Below the pieces are notes generated by a model. It had not been told where the DNA came from and did not search any database. It was given only the letters and a program-made list of their open reading frames with translations. A DNA stretch of 46,438 nt from Pseudomonas sp. S37. Its GTDB lineage: Bacteria; Pseudomonadota; Gammaproteobacteria; Pseudomonadales; Pseudomonadaceae. The position numbers and the translations under genes were made by a program. Every line of letters starts with the position of its first letter. The first letter of the stretch is position 1. Where the stretch lies: assembly GCF_016658545.1 (NCBI RefSeq), contig NZ_JACVZC010000038.1, positions 1-46,438 of the forward strand, given 5' to 3'. This document shows positions 1 to 8,059 of the stretch, piece after piece.

Positions 1-7
1 CCCGCCG

Positions 8-42
<35 letters not shown>

Positions 43-79
43 CTCCTACAAGGAATTGCATCAGCCGGACAGCAGGAAC

Positions 80-106
80 AAAAAAGCCGCCAATTCTGGC
101 GGCTTT
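80..106 (-). terminator. Intrinsic terminator of pckA
   Basis: Perfect 6-bp stem GCCGCC/GGCGGC with a 6-nt loop, followed on the minus strand by a run of six T. It lies about 20 bp past the pckA stop codon. On the plus strand only a weak T run follows, so the main direction is minus. Confidence 0.85.
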
Positions 107-127
107 CTCGTTGCGGCTGGTTGCAGC

Positions 128-1669
128 TTACAGCTGCGGGCCAGCGGCCTTGATGGCGTCGGAAACTTCGAACTTCTTGAAGTTTTCGATGAACAGCTTG
201 GCCAGGCCTTTGGCGGCCTCGTCGTAGGCAGCTTTGTCAGCCCAGTTGGTGCGCGGGTTGAGCAGCTCGGTTTCAACGCCTGGAACTGCCTTCGGCACGT
301 CCAGGTTGATGATGTCCAGGTGCTCGGTTTCGGCACCGACCAGCGCGCCGCTCTGGATCGCAGCGATCACCGCACGGGTGGTCGGGATGCTGAAGCGCTT
401 GCCAACGCCGTAGCCACCACCGGTCCAGCCGGTGTTGACCAGGTAAACCTTGGAGTTGAAGCCGTTGATACGCTTGATCAGCAGCTCGGCGTACTCGCCA
501 GCCGGGCGCGGGAAGAACGGGGCGCCGAAGCAGGTGGAGAAGGTCGACTTGATGCCGCCGCCCGAACCCATTTCGGTGGAACCGACCAGCGCGGTGTAAC
601 CGGACAGGAAGTGGTAGGCCGCCTGCTCGTTGTTCAGGATCGAAACCGGAGGCAGAACACCGGTCAGGTCGCAGGTCAGGAAGATTACTGCATTCGGCTC
701 GCCGCCCAGGTTCGCTTCGGAACGCTTGGCAACGTGCTCCAGCGGGTAGGCCGCACGGCTGTTCTGGGTCAGGCTGACATCGGTGTAGTCGGCGTGCTGG
801 TTGCCGTCGAGAACGACGTTTTCCAGTACCGCGCCGTGCTTGATGGCTTTCCAGATGACCGGCTCGTTCTTCTCGGACAGGTCGATGCACTTGGCGTAGC
901 AGCCGCCTTCCATGTTGAAGACAACGCCTTCGCCCCAACCGTGCTCGTCGTCACCGATCAGGTAACGGCTTTCGTCGGCCGACAGGGTGGTCTTGCCGGT
1001 GCCGGACAGGCCGAAGAACAGGGTCACATCGCCTTCTTCGCCGATGTTGGCCGCGCAGTGCATTGGCAGTACGTCGGCAGCCGGCAGCAGGAAGTTCTGC
1101 ACCGAGAACATGGCTTTCTTCATTTCGCCGGCGTAGCGCATGCCAGCGATCAGTACCTTCTTCTGGGCGAAGTTGATGATCACGCAACCGTCGGAGTTGG
1201 TGCCGTCACGCTCAGGTTCGCAGACGAAGTTGGCAACGTTCAGGATCTGCCATTGGTCGCGGCCAGCCGGGTTGAACTGCTCAGGGTTGATGAACAGGCA
1301 ACGACCGAACAGGTTCTGCCAGGCAGTCTGGGTGGTCATTTTCACCGGCAGGTAGTGCTCGGCGGCCGCCCCTACGTGAACGTAGGAAACGAAGTGATCC
1401 TGGGCGTTGTTGAACGCCTCGACGCGAGCCCACAGGGCATCGAACTTGTCGGCCGGGAACTTGCGGTTGATCGGGCCCCAGGAAATGGCGTCCTGGGTGG
1501 AAGGTTCTTCGACGATGAAACGGTCAGCCGGCGAACGGCCAGTACGGTGACCGGTCTCCACGACCAGTGCGCCGGTATCGGCTAGTACACCTTCACCGCG
1601 TTGCAGCGCTTCTTTTACCAGCTCATCGACGCTCAGGTCGGTGTACACGGTGTTGTTGGCTTGCGTCAT
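128..1669 (-). CDS. pckA: Phosphoenolpyruvate carboxykinase (ATP)
   Basis: Encodes 513 aa. The enzyme converts oxaloacetate and ATP to phosphoenolpyruvate, CO2 and ADP, the entry step of gluconeogenesis when cells grow on organic acids. The kinase P-loop [11 protein letters not shown] lies at residues 220-230 and the family motif DDEHGWG at 240-246; [10 protein letters not shown] near residue 41 is the usual substrate-binding segment. The length is normal for the bacterial ATP-dependent family. The open frame extends 12 codons further upstream, but the ATG at 1669 begins the conserved N-terminus (MTQANNTVY) and has GGGG about 8 nt upstream. It is a single-gene unit with its own terminator, convergent with nothing visible and downstream of hslO on the same strand. 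Confidence 0.97.
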   Translation of the reverse strand: MTQANNTVYTDLSVDELVKEALQRGEGVLADTGALVVETGHRTGRSPADRFIVEEPSTQDAISWGPINRKFPADKFDALWARVEAFNNAQDHFVSYVHVGAAAEHYLPVKMTTQTAWQNLFGRCLFINPEQFNPAGRDQWQILNVANFVCEPERDGTNSDGCVIINFAQKKVLIAGMRYAGEMKKAMFSVQNFLLPAADVLPMHCAANIGEEGDVTLFFGLSGTGKTTLSADESRYLIGDDEHGWGEGVVFNMEGGCYAKCIDLSEKNEPVIWKAIKHGAVLENVVLDGNQHADYTDVSLTQNSRAAYPLEHVAKRSEANLGGEPNAVIFLTCDLTGVLPPVSILNNEQAAYHFLSGYTALVGSTEMGSGGGIKSTFSTCFGAPFFPRPAGEYAELLIKRINGFNSKVYLVNTGWTGGGYGVGKRFSIPTTRAVIAAIQSGALVGAETEHLDIINLDVPKAVPGVETELLNPRTNWADKAAYDEAAKGLAKLFIENFKKFEVSDAIKAAGPQL

Positions 1670-1712
1670 GAGATACCCCATCCGGCCCGAGGCCGAGTGC
1701 TCCAAACGTTTT

Positions 1713-1734
1713 GTAGTTGTCTTGAAAAAACTAC
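1713..1734. promoter_or_regulatory. Inverted repeat in the pckA 5' region
   Basis: GTAGTT-N10-AACTAC lies 44-65 nt upstream of the pckA start codon. A CATAAT -10-like hexamer (minus strand, 1761-1756) lies just upstream of it, so the repeat would fall in the 5' leader as a hairpin or in the initially transcribed region as an operator. The -35 is poor. The repeat is seen directly; any function is inference. Confidence 0.35.
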
Positions 1735-1766
1735 TACAGCGAAAAAAGTGGCCGGATTATGCCAGA

Positions 1767-1825
1767 AAAGCCCAAAAAAAGTAGGCCCCTCCTGTCAGAA
1801 CTGCGCTTTTGCGCAATTCGACAGG
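1767..1825 (-). terminator. Intrinsic terminator of hslO
   Basis: Two-part hairpin: outer arms CCTGTC (1791-1796) and GACAGG (1820-1825), inner stem TGCGC-TTTT-GCGCA. On the minus strand, downstream of the hslO stop, a run of seven T follows at 1774-1780 after a short GC spacer. Confidence 0.6.
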
Positions 1826-1848
1826 AGATTATCCTGAGCTTTAACGTT

Positions 1849-2748
1849 TCAGTGGCGAGTTTCTGAGGCCACGTCCGTGCCGCCACCGGCAAACAGTTGC
1901 GCCACATCGCTGGCATCGAACAGATAGCGCTCGTTACAGAACTGGCAATCGACTTCCACTTGCCCGCCACATTCCTCAACCAGCGCCTTGGCGTCAGCCT
2001 CGCCCAGGCTGACCAGCGCGTTACCCGAGCGTTCGCGCGAGCAGCTGCAGTGGAAACGCAAAGGCTCGATATCGAACAGGCGCACAGCGTCCTCATGGTA
2101 CAGGCGGTGCAGCAGGGTCTCGTTGTCCAGCGCCCACTCTTCAAGCTTCAGCGTCTTGGCCAGGGCCACGACGTGCTGCCAGCTTTCTTCGCGCTCTTCA
2201 TCGTCAGGCTGGCGATCACGCGGCAGCTGCTGCAGCAACAGGCCACGTGCCTTGCCGCTGGAGGTGTCGAGCCAGAAGCGGGTATTGAGCTGCTGCGACT
2301 GGACGAAGTAGTTGGTGAAGCATTCCGACAGGTTGGCACCATCGAGGTCGACGGTGCCCTGGTAGCGCTGGCCCTTGACCGGGTCGATGGTCAGGGTCAG
2401 GTGGCCGCCAGGCATCAGCTGCTCCAGAGTGGCGTCGGCCGGAATCTGGTCCGCTTCGTAACGGGCCATGCCGCGGATGTCACGCTCACCGGAGCATTCG
2501 ACCATCAGCAGCGGGATTGGCCCGGACGAACGCGCCTGCAGAATCAGCAGGCCATCGAACTTCAGCGCGCCGACCAGCAAGGCGGTGGCGGCCATCAGCT
2601 CGCCGAGCAGCGCCTGCACCGGCTGCGGGTATTCATGACGGGCCAGCACCGCGGCGTAGCTGTCATCGAGAGACACCCACTCGCCGCGCACATCGCGCTC
2701 GTCGAAGATGAAACGTTGGGTGAAATCTGTATCTGGCAAGTCGCTCAT
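1849..2748 (-). CDS. hslO: Hsp33 redox-regulated chaperone
   Basis: Encodes 299 aa, the usual Hsp33 length. Hsp33 is a cytoplasmic holdase switched on by oxidative unfolding when its zinc-binding cysteines form disulfides. The four zinc ligands are visible as CSC (C234, C236) and CQFC (C268, C271) in the C-terminal redox switch; residues 1-180 are the chaperone core. A TTG 10 codons upstream would extend the frame, but the ATG at 2748 matches the family N-terminus ([13 protein letters not shown]); the ribosome-binding site is weak in either case. It lies upstream of pckA on the same strand and is separated from it by its own terminator. Divergent from the PAP2 gene. Confidence 0.95.
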   Translation of the reverse strand: MSDLPDTDFTQRFIFDERDVRGEWVSLDDSYAAVLARHEYPQPVQALLGELMAATALLVGALKFDGLLILQARSSGPIPLLMVECSGERDIRGMARYEADQIPADATLEQLMPGGHLTLTIDPVKGQRYQGTVDLDGANLSECFTNYFVQSQQLNTRFWLDTSSGKARGLLLQQLPRDRQPDDEEREESWQHVVALAKTLKLEEWALDNETLLHRLYHEDAVRLFDIEPLRFHCSCSRERSGNALVSLGEADAKALVEECGGQVEVDCQFCNERYLFDASDVAQLFAGGGTDVASETRH

Positions 2749-2856
2749 GGTTGTCTGGCTATCTGAAAATGATGACAAAATAATTAAAGGGAATTAGAAA
2801 TCCCGTCGCAGAGCGTTTTCGGGCGCTCGTTTCCCTTTAGGAGATAGAGGTATCTT

Positions 2857-3651
2857 ATGGATAATCGACCACTGTTCCAAGCAAGGTGGTCCTGGGGACC
2901 CTTGGCAGCCTGCACGCTGCTGCCCATTGCTCTACTGTGTTTCTGGTTATGGCCCATTGGCCAGATCCTGTGCCTGACTTTCGACGAGTGGCTGTTCCAC
3001 AGCCTGAATGCGCCGCTGGCCGACAACACCACCTGGCGCTATATCTGGACCGTCGGCAGCCTGCGCCCGTTCGACGTCGTCGTCGGCCTGATACTGTTGG
3101 CAGTGCTCATCCGGGGTGACTGGGTGTTCAAGGCCGCTCAGGTTCGCCAGGCGTTTTTCGGCTTTCTGGTCACGCTACTCCTCTTAGTGGTGATTCGCGC
3201 GCTGTTTTCCAAGTGGGTGGATGCAGCCGGCTGGCAACACAAGAGCCCGTCGATGATGTTCGACGACGTAGTGCACCTCAGTGACTACTACCCGAACCTG
3301 GAAAAGGCCTGGGAGCTGAAGGACCGTTCCAGCAAGAGTTTTCCGGGGGATCACGCCTCGGTACTGCTGGTCTGGGCGCTGTTCATGAGCGTGTTCAGCC
3401 GGCGCCTGGGGCAGTTTCTGGTGGTCTGGGGGCTGGCGGTGCTGTTCATGCTGCCGCGCCTGGTGGCAGGCGCCCACTGGGGGCAGGATGACTACATCGG
3501 CGGGTTGCTGATGGCGGTGCTGGCGTTGGGCTGGAGCTACTACACGCCGTTGGCGGCCAAGGGTAGCGAGGCGTTGGTGCGCTGGACGGCGCCGTTGTTT
3601 AACCTGCTGGCCAAGTTACCGCTGGTCGGACGGATGGCCGTAACCCGTTAG
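2857..3651 (+). CDS. PAP2-family membrane phosphatase/phosphotransferase
   Basis: Encodes 264 aa of an integral inner-membrane protein with about six hydrophobic segments (near residues 16-37, 72-86, 98-117, 168-182, 184-206, 214-230). The PAP2 catalytic set is visible: SFPGDHAS at 161-168 in place of the usual PSGH core, and R201, H207 and D211 in RLVAGAHWGQDD. PAP2 enzymes of this type remove or transfer phosphate on isoprenyl or lipid A phosphates at the periplasmic face. The GDH variant of the motif recalls LpxT-like lipid A phosphotransferases, but this is an impression only. A strong ribosome-binding site (AGGAGATAGAGG) precedes the ATG. Probably monocistronic, ending at a REP pair. Confidence 0.8.
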   Translation: MDNRPLFQARWSWGPLAACTLLPIALLCFWLWPIGQILCLTFDEWLFHSLNAPLADNTTWRYIWTVGSLRPFDVVVGLILLAVLIRGDWVFKAAQVRQAFFGFLVTLLLLVVIRALFSKWVDAAGWQHKSPSMMFDDVVHLSDYYPNLEKAWELKDRSSKSFPGDHASVLLVWALFMSVFSRRLGQFLVVWGLAVLFMLPRLVAGAHWGQDDYIGGLLMAVLALGWSYYTPLAAKGSEALVRWTAPLFNLLAKLPLVGRMAVTR

Positions 3652-3654
3652 GGC

Positions 3655-3760
3655 CTTGGGGCTGCTGCGCAGCCCTTTCGCGACACAAGGCCGCTCCTAC
3701 AGGGGTACGCGTTCCCTTGTAGGAGCGGCCTTGTGTCGCGATGGGCCGCAGAGCGGCCCT
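3655..3760. repeat. REP pair (type A)
   Basis: Two inverted REP sequences. The long palindrome TCGCGACACAAGGCCGCTCC... and its reverse complement span 3678-3741. Small GC hairpins (GGGCTGC/GCAGCCC at 3658-3675 and GGGCCGC/GCGGCCC at 3743-3759) lie outside it. It sits between the convergent PAP2 and hslR genes. Confidence 0.9.
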
Positions 3761-3762
3761 GG

Positions 3763-4164
3763 CTATTCAAAGCTCCCATGCAGCTGGTGAATTTGCCGCC
3801 GTTGCTTCTTGTTCGGCCGGCCATCGGTAGTCACACCCATCGCCCCTGCCTTGCGCATTTCGGCTGCCTGCTCCCTGCGCCGCACACTCTCTTCAGTCTC
3901 TTCGTACAGCGTTTGCGCCTCGGGCGCCCCACGCCGCACCACCGACAGTGCCTTCACCACCACCGTGCGCTCATCAAACCCGGTGCGCAGCACAAATTCG
4001 TCACCCACCCGCGGTTCCTTGCCCGGCTTGCAACGCTCACCCCGGCAATGCACCTTGCCACTCTCGATCGCCGCCTTGGCCAGCGCCCGGGTCTTGTAGA
4101 AGCGCGCCGCCCACAGCCATTTGTCCAGGCGAACCTTGTCGTCGTCTTCGGCTTTTTGTGCCAT
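3763..4164 (-). CDS. hslR: Hsp15, ribosome-associated heat-shock protein
   Basis: Encodes 133 aa. Hsp15 is an S4-domain RNA-binding protein that binds free 50S subunits carrying nascent chains and helps recycle stalled ribosomes. The S4 domain spans roughly residues 10-60 (VRLDKWLWAARFYKTRALA, then KVHCRGE). The C-terminus is a basic tail (RPNKKQRRQ). The frame is open 9 codons further upstream, but the ATG at 4164 has a good GAGGT site and matches the family start. It shares a 109-nt gap with divergent rimB. hslR and hslO are heat-shock partners in many proteobacteria; here the PAP2 gene lies between them on the other strand. Confidence 0.92.
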   Translation of the reverse strand: MAQKAEDDDKVRLDKWLWAARFYKTRALAKAAIESGKVHCRGERCKPGKEPRVGDEFVLRTGFDERTVVVKALSVVRRGAPEAQTLYEETEESVRRREQAAEMRKAGAMGVTTDGRPNKKQRRQIHQLHGSFE

Positions 4165-4273
4165 CCCGTTACCTCGGATTCTGTCTTTCATCGAACTGTA
4201 CTACCTTCACATACGGATGCAAAAAGTCCCCGCCATGCTTACAGTTCACCACCTTATTCGCAGGGTGCGCTTC

Positions 4274-4756
4274 GTGAAGACATTTGACCATTTGACTGTG
4301 ATCGGCCTGCGCGAGTGGGTCGCCCTGCCTGACCTCGGCGTGGCCGGGCTACGCGCCAAGATCGACACCGGCGCCAGCACCTCCAGCCTGCATGCCACCG
4401 AGGTGGAACCGTTCGAGCGTGATGGCCAGCCCTGGGTACGTTTCACTGCGCACCTGGGCACAGTGGTACAACTGCGCCACCGGCGCTGCGAGGCGCCGCT
4501 GGTGAACAGAAAGACCATCAGAAGCTCCAATGGTCACGCCCAGACCCGTTATGTCATTCGCACGTCATTGGCCTTGGGTGATCGTGTGTGGGAGGTGGAA
4601 TTTACCCTCGCCTGCCGCAAGAGCATGCGCTACCGCCTGCTACTGGGCTCCAAGGCCTTGATTCACGGTCAGCTGGTGGTCAACCCTGGCCTTAAATACG
4701 TCCAAGACAAACCGGCCTTCCCGGCCACTCTTTCTCCTGTCACAGGTGCTGCATGA
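4274..4756 (+). CDS. rimB: RimB-type retropepsin-like protease
   Basis: Encodes 160 aa if the GTG at 4274 is the start. DTGAS at residues 31-35, followed by TSSLHA, is the catalytic motif of retropepsin-like aspartic proteases; the family was formerly called ATP-dependent zinc protease. In P. fluorescens, RimB works with RimK and trims glutamate tails that RimK adds to ribosomal protein S6 (known from that system). Upstream ATGs at 4217 and 4235 are in frame, but GTG-encoded [15 protein letters not shown] fits the family start as I remember it; the ribosome-binding site is weak, so the start is uncertain. The stop overlaps rimK by 4 nt (ATGA), showing translational coupling. Confidence 0.85.
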   Translation: MKTFDHLTVIGLREWVALPDLGVAGLRAKIDTGASTSSLHATEVEPFERDGQPWVRFTAHLGTVVQLRHRRCEAPLVNRKTIRSSNGHAQTRYVIRTSLALGDRVWEVEFTLACRKSMRYRLLLGSKALIHGQLVVNPGLKYVQDKPAFPATLSPVTGAA

Positions 4757-5658
4757 AGATCGCTGTGCTGTCGCGCAATCCGCGTCTGTATTCCACCCGC
4801 CGCCTGGTCGAAGCCGGTACCCAGCGTGGCCACGAAATGGTAGTGATCGATACCCTGCGGGCCTACATGAACATTGCCAGCCACAAACCGCAGATCCATT
4901 ACCGCGGCAAACCGCTTGAAGGCTTCGATGCGGTGATCCCACGCATTGGCGCCTCGGTAACGTTCTATGGCTGCGCAGTGCTGCGCCAGTTCGAAATGAT
5001 GGGCGTGTACCCGCTCAACGAATCGGTGGCCATCGCCCGCTCGCGCGACAAGCTGCGCTCGTTGCAGCTGTTGTCACGCCGTGGCATCGGGCTGCCGATC
5101 ACCGGCTTCGCCCACTCGCCCGACGACATCCCCGACCTGATCCAGATGGTCAACGGCGCCCCACTGGTGATCAAGGTGCTGGAAGGCACCCAGGGCATCG
5201 GCGTGGTGCTGTGCGAAACCACCCAGGCAGCCGAGTCGGTGATCGAGGCGTTCATGGGCCTGAAGCAGAACATCATGGTGCAGGAATACATCAAGGAGGC
5301 CGGCGGTGCCGACATTCGCTGCTTCGTGGTGGGCGACAAGGTCATTGCTTCGATGAAGCGTCAGGCCAAGCCCGGCGAGTTCCGCTCCAACCTGCACCGC
5401 GGGGGCGTCGCCAGCCTGATCAAGATCACCCCGGAAGAGCGGATTACCGCGATTCGTGCAGCCAAGGTGATGGGCTTGAGCGTGGCGGGTGTGGATATCC
5501 TGCGTTCCAACCATGGGCCACTGGTGATGGAGGTGAACTCGTCGCCGGGGCTGGAAGGTATCGAAGTGACCACCGGCAAGAACGTGGCCGGGATGATCAT
5601 TGAGCACCTGGAGAAGAATGGCGGGCCTAACCAGACCCGGACCAAGGGGAAAGGTTGA
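4753..5658 (+). CDS. rimK: Ribosomal protein S6 glutamate ligase RimK
   Basis: Encodes 301 aa, the standard RimK length. It is an ATP-grasp ligase that adds glutamate residues to the C-terminus of ribosomal protein S6, altering ribosome properties and, in pseudomonads, the proteome during niche adaptation. Visible features are the N-terminal pre-ATP-grasp domain ([17 protein letters not shown]), the nucleotide-binding segment [17 protein letters not shown] near residue 140, VQEYI, and the metal-binding tail [17 protein letters not shown] near 255-270. Coupled to rimB by a 4-nt overlap. A REP pair follows as the probable end of the transcript, convergent with envZ. Confidence 0.95.
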   Translation: MKIAVLSRNPRLYSTRRLVEAGTQRGHEMVVIDTLRAYMNIASHKPQIHYRGKPLEGFDAVIPRIGASVTFYGCAVLRQFEMMGVYPLNESVAIARSRDKLRSLQLLSRRGIGLPITGFAHSPDDIPDLIQMVNGAPLVIKVLEGTQGIGVVLCETTQAAESVIEAFMGLKQNIMVQEYIKEAGGADIRCFVVGDKVIASMKRQAKPGEFRSNLHRGGVASLIKITPEERITAIRAAKVMGLSVAGVDILRSNHGPLVMEVNSSPGLEGIEVTTGKNVAGMIIEHLEKNGGPNQTRTKGKG

Positions 5659-5664
5659 TTTAAA

Positions 5665-5773
5665 CCTGTCCCGGCCTCTTCGCGGCTAAAGCCGCTCCCA
5701 CAGGATCACCGCAGCCCACAGGCCTGCGCACTACCTGTGGGAGCGGCTTTAGCCGCGAAGAGGCCGGTACAGG
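5665..5773. repeat. REP pair (GGCTAAAGCC variant)
   Basis: Near-perfect inverted repeat with arms of about 40 nt, from CCTGTCCCGGCCTCTTCGCGG at the left to its complement ending at 5773. The inner box is GGCTAAAGCC rather than the GGGTAAACCC of the other type-B REPs. It fills the gap between convergent rimK and envZ and nearly abuts the envZ stop codon. Confidence 0.9.
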
Positions 5774-5774
5774 C

Positions 5775-7088
5775 TCACACAGCATTACGCGGCAACAACA
5801 GCCCCAACGGCAACCGCACCCGCGCCTCGATCCCGCCACCGGAGCGGTTACGCAACTCCACATTCCCGCCATGCTGCGCCGCAATCCGCTTGACGATAGC
5901 CAACCCCAGCCCGGTGCCCTTGCCGCCCCGCGCGCGGTCGCCGCGAATGAACGGGTTGAAGATGGTCTCCAGCTCCGACTCGTCGATCCCGGTGCCACGG
6001 TCCAGCACACTCAGCACCACATACGGTGCGCTCTCGTCCCCCGACACATAGGCCGCCACCTCGACCCCCTTGCCGGCATGGTGCAGGGCGTTGCCGATCA
6101 GGTTGCCGAGCATGCGCTTGAGCGAAACCCGGCGCAGCGGGAACGGCGGTATCGGCTCCAGGCACAGGCGCACGCGTTCTTCCGGCTGGTTGTACGGCGC
6201 CACCACCTCGCGCACCAGGTCCGCCAGGTCGACCTCTTCCACCGGTTCGTCCCGGCCATCGCGGATAAACGCCAGGAACTGGTCGAGAATCGCGTCCATG
6301 TCCTCGATGTCGCGGACCATGTCATCACTCAAGTCACTGTCGCTGTTCAACAACGACAACGACAAGCGCAAGCGTGTCAGCGGTGTGCGCAGGTCGTGGG
6401 AAACCCCGGCCAGCATCAGTTCGCGCTCGCGCCCGGCCTGTTCGACATCCTCGGCCATCTGGTTGAAGGCCTTGTACACCTCGGTCATTTCACTGGGTGT
6501 GTCGCTGATCGGCAAGCGCACGCTGCGCCCCTGGCCCAACTGGCGCGCAGCGAATACCAGGCGCTTGAGCGGCTGGTTCAACTGCCGCACGAATATCCAC
6601 GCCGAGGCGGTAGACAACAGGCCAATGGCCAGGAACCAGCCCAGCACGTTCCAGATTTTCTGCCCACGCAGCGGGTGCGGGTACAACGGCACCTTCAACC
6701 AACCCGGGCCCAGGCTGGGCGCATTCACCCACAACGCCGGTGGCGCATGAATGCGCAGCCGCACTTCGGTGTCTTCGCCCAGCTCGGCCTGCATCTGCCG
6801 CTGGTAGATTTCGCTATAGGGCCAGTGCTGCTCGCCTTCGGGCACGCCCGAGCCAGTCACGCGGATCAGCCCTGCTGCTTCGGCGATCTTGTCGCGGTTT
6901 TCTTCGTCGGCAGCCCAATAGGCGCGCAAGGTCAGCGCCACACCGTGGCTGTACTGACGGTCGACCAGCACATCCTCGTTCATCAACAGGTAGACCAGGG
7001 TCAGGGCCTTGGAGAACAGGACGACGATCAACACCAGCCACAGGGTGCGGGCGAAGAAACTTTGCGGAAACCAGAGCGGTGTTTTCAT
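5775..7088 (-). CDS. envZ: Sensor histidine kinase EnvZ/AmgS
   Basis: Encodes 437 aa. Inner-membrane sensor kinase that phosphorylates the adjacent OmpR-type regulator. Topology: membrane segment about 12-35, periplasmic domain about 36-147, second membrane segment about 148-168, HAMP 168-220, H-box with H231 (VSHDLRTPLTR), N-box (LIGNALHHAG) and G-boxes (DRGTGID, GKGTGLGLAIVKRI). In P. aeruginosa the ortholog is AmgS, which responds to envelope stress and aminoglycoside-induced misfolded membrane proteins; the same neighbours (tex, gshA, rimK) surround it there, so AmgS is probably the better functional guide. It lies 13 nt downstream of ompR in one operon. Confidence 0.94.
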   Translation of the reverse strand: MKTPLWFPQSFFARTLWLVLIVVLFSKALTLVYLLMNEDVLVDRQYSHGVALTLRAYWAADEENRDKIAEAAGLIRVTGSGVPEGEQHWPYSEIYQRQMQAELGEDTEVRLRIHAPPALWVNAPSLGPGWLKVPLYPHPLRGQKIWNVLGWFLAIGLLSTASAWIFVRQLNQPLKRLVFAARQLGQGRSVRLPISDTPSEMTEVYKAFNQMAEDVEQAGRERELMLAGVSHDLRTPLTRLRLSLSLLNSDSDLSDDMVRDIEDMDAILDQFLAFIRDGRDEPVEEVDLADLVREVVAPYNQPEERVRLCLEPIPPFPLRRVSLKRMLGNLIGNALHHAGKGVEVAAYVSGDESAPYVVLSVLDRGTGIDESELETIFNPFIRGDRARGGKGTGLGLAIVKRIAAQHGGNVELRNRSGGGIEARVRLPLGLLLPRNAV

Positions 7089-7101
7089 CGACGGTCAGGC
7101 A

Positions 7102-7842
7102 TCACTTTCCGGCGTTTCCGTCCGGCACGAACACGTAGCCCACGCCCCACACGGTCTGGATGTAACGCGGCTTGGACGGGTCCGGCTCGATCATGCGGCG
7201 CAGGCGCGAAATCTGCACGTCGATGGAGCGCTCCAGGGCATCCCATTCGCGGCCACGGGCCAGGTTCATCAGCTTGTCGCGGGTCAGCGGCTCGCGGGCA
7301 TGCATTACCAGCGCCTTGAGCACGGCGAACTCACCGGTGGTGAGCATGTGCACTTCGTTGCCACGTTTCAGTTCACGGGTGGCCAGCGACAGCTCGTAGT
7401 CGCCGAAGGTGACCGACTCGTCCTCGCTACCCGGCGCACCCGGCACGGTCGGCGCCTGGCGGCGCAGCACGGCCTTGACCCGGGCCATCAGCTCGTCCGG
7501 GTTGAACGGCTTGCCCAGGTAATCGTCGGCGCCCAGCTCCAGGCCCTTGATGCGGCTGAGCTCGTCGCCCTTGGCGGTGAGCATGATGATCGGGATCTGG
7601 TTGTTCTGCTGGCGCAGGCGCTTGCACGCGGACAGGCCATCCTCGCCCGGCAGCATCAGGTCGAGCACCACCAGGTTGAACACCTCGCGTGACAGCAGGC
7701 GGTCCATCTGTTCGGTGTTGGGCACCGCGCGGGCACGGTAGCCCTTGCTGGTGAAGAAACGTTCCAGCAGGCTGCTCAGCCCCGGGTCGTCGTCGACGAT
7801 GAGAATCTTGTCACCTTCAGCGGTGTTTGGCGTGCCGGTCAT
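7102..7842 (-). CDS. ompR: OmpR/AmgR response regulator
   Basis: Encodes 246 aa. Receiver domain (residues about 12-125) with the acidic cluster D17-D19, phospho-acceptor D61 ([13 protein letters not shown]) and K near 111 ([11 protein letters not shown]). The C-terminal winged helix (residues 145-240) ends with [13 protein letters not shown], typical of the OmpR class. Start ATG with GAGGAG upstream. First gene of the ompR-envZ operon, divergent from tex across a 217-nt region. In P. aeruginosa the ortholog AmgR activates envelope-protease genes. Known family, high certainty; the target set here is not visible. Confidence 0.95.
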   Translation of the reverse strand: MTGTPNTAEGDKILIVDDDPGLSSLLERFFTSKGYRARAVPNTEQMDRLLSREVFNLVVLDLMLPGEDGLSACKRLRQQNNQIPIIMLTAKGDELSRIKGLELGADDYLGKPFNPDELMARVKAVLRRQAPTVPGAPGSEDESVTFGDYELSLATRELKRGNEVHMLTTGEFAVLKALVMHAREPLTRDKLMNLARGREWDALERSIDVQISRLRRMIEPDPSKPRYIQTVWGVGYVFVPDGNAGK

Positions 7843-7867
7843 GAATAACTCCTCTGATATCGCCGCG

Positions 7868-7983
7868 CATTATGGCGTAGCCATTGCAACGCGTGCCGTG
7901 AGCATTGTTAGCAGATTTTTCCCCGGGCGCCAGTTCCGGCTGGCCGGGCGCCATCACCGCAAGCCGTTTGCGATGGGTATAAT
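7868..7983. promoter_or_regulatory. Divergent ompR/tex promoter region
   Basis: Two -10 elements face away from each other and share 12 nt (ATAATGCGCGGC). TATAAT at 7978-7983 reads toward tex, and CATAAT on the minus strand (about 7873-7868) reads toward ompR. Neither has a convincing -35 at 16-18 nt, so both may depend on an activator. Start codons are 77 nt (tex) and about 26 nt (ompR) away. Confidence 0.5.
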
Positions 7984-8059
7984 GCGCGGCTTTCATCCAG
8001 CGCCGCCGGGCGAAAAGCCCACAGGCGACCCCCGTATTCACAAATGTCAGGTGGTTTAC

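Noticed and set aside
56..1585. 509-codon plus-strand open frame opposite pckA
   Set aside because: Antisense shadow of a certain gene. High-GC codon bias leaves the opposite strand open; the product has no recognisable domain.
2748..2778. Upstream TTG start of hslO
   Set aside because: Adds ten residues not typical of Hsp33 and has no better ribosome site.
5871..7319. 482-codon plus-strand open frame opposite envZ/ompR
   Set aside because: Spans two real genes and their gap, Gln/Arg-rich product, no ribosome-binding site; a shadow of GC bias.
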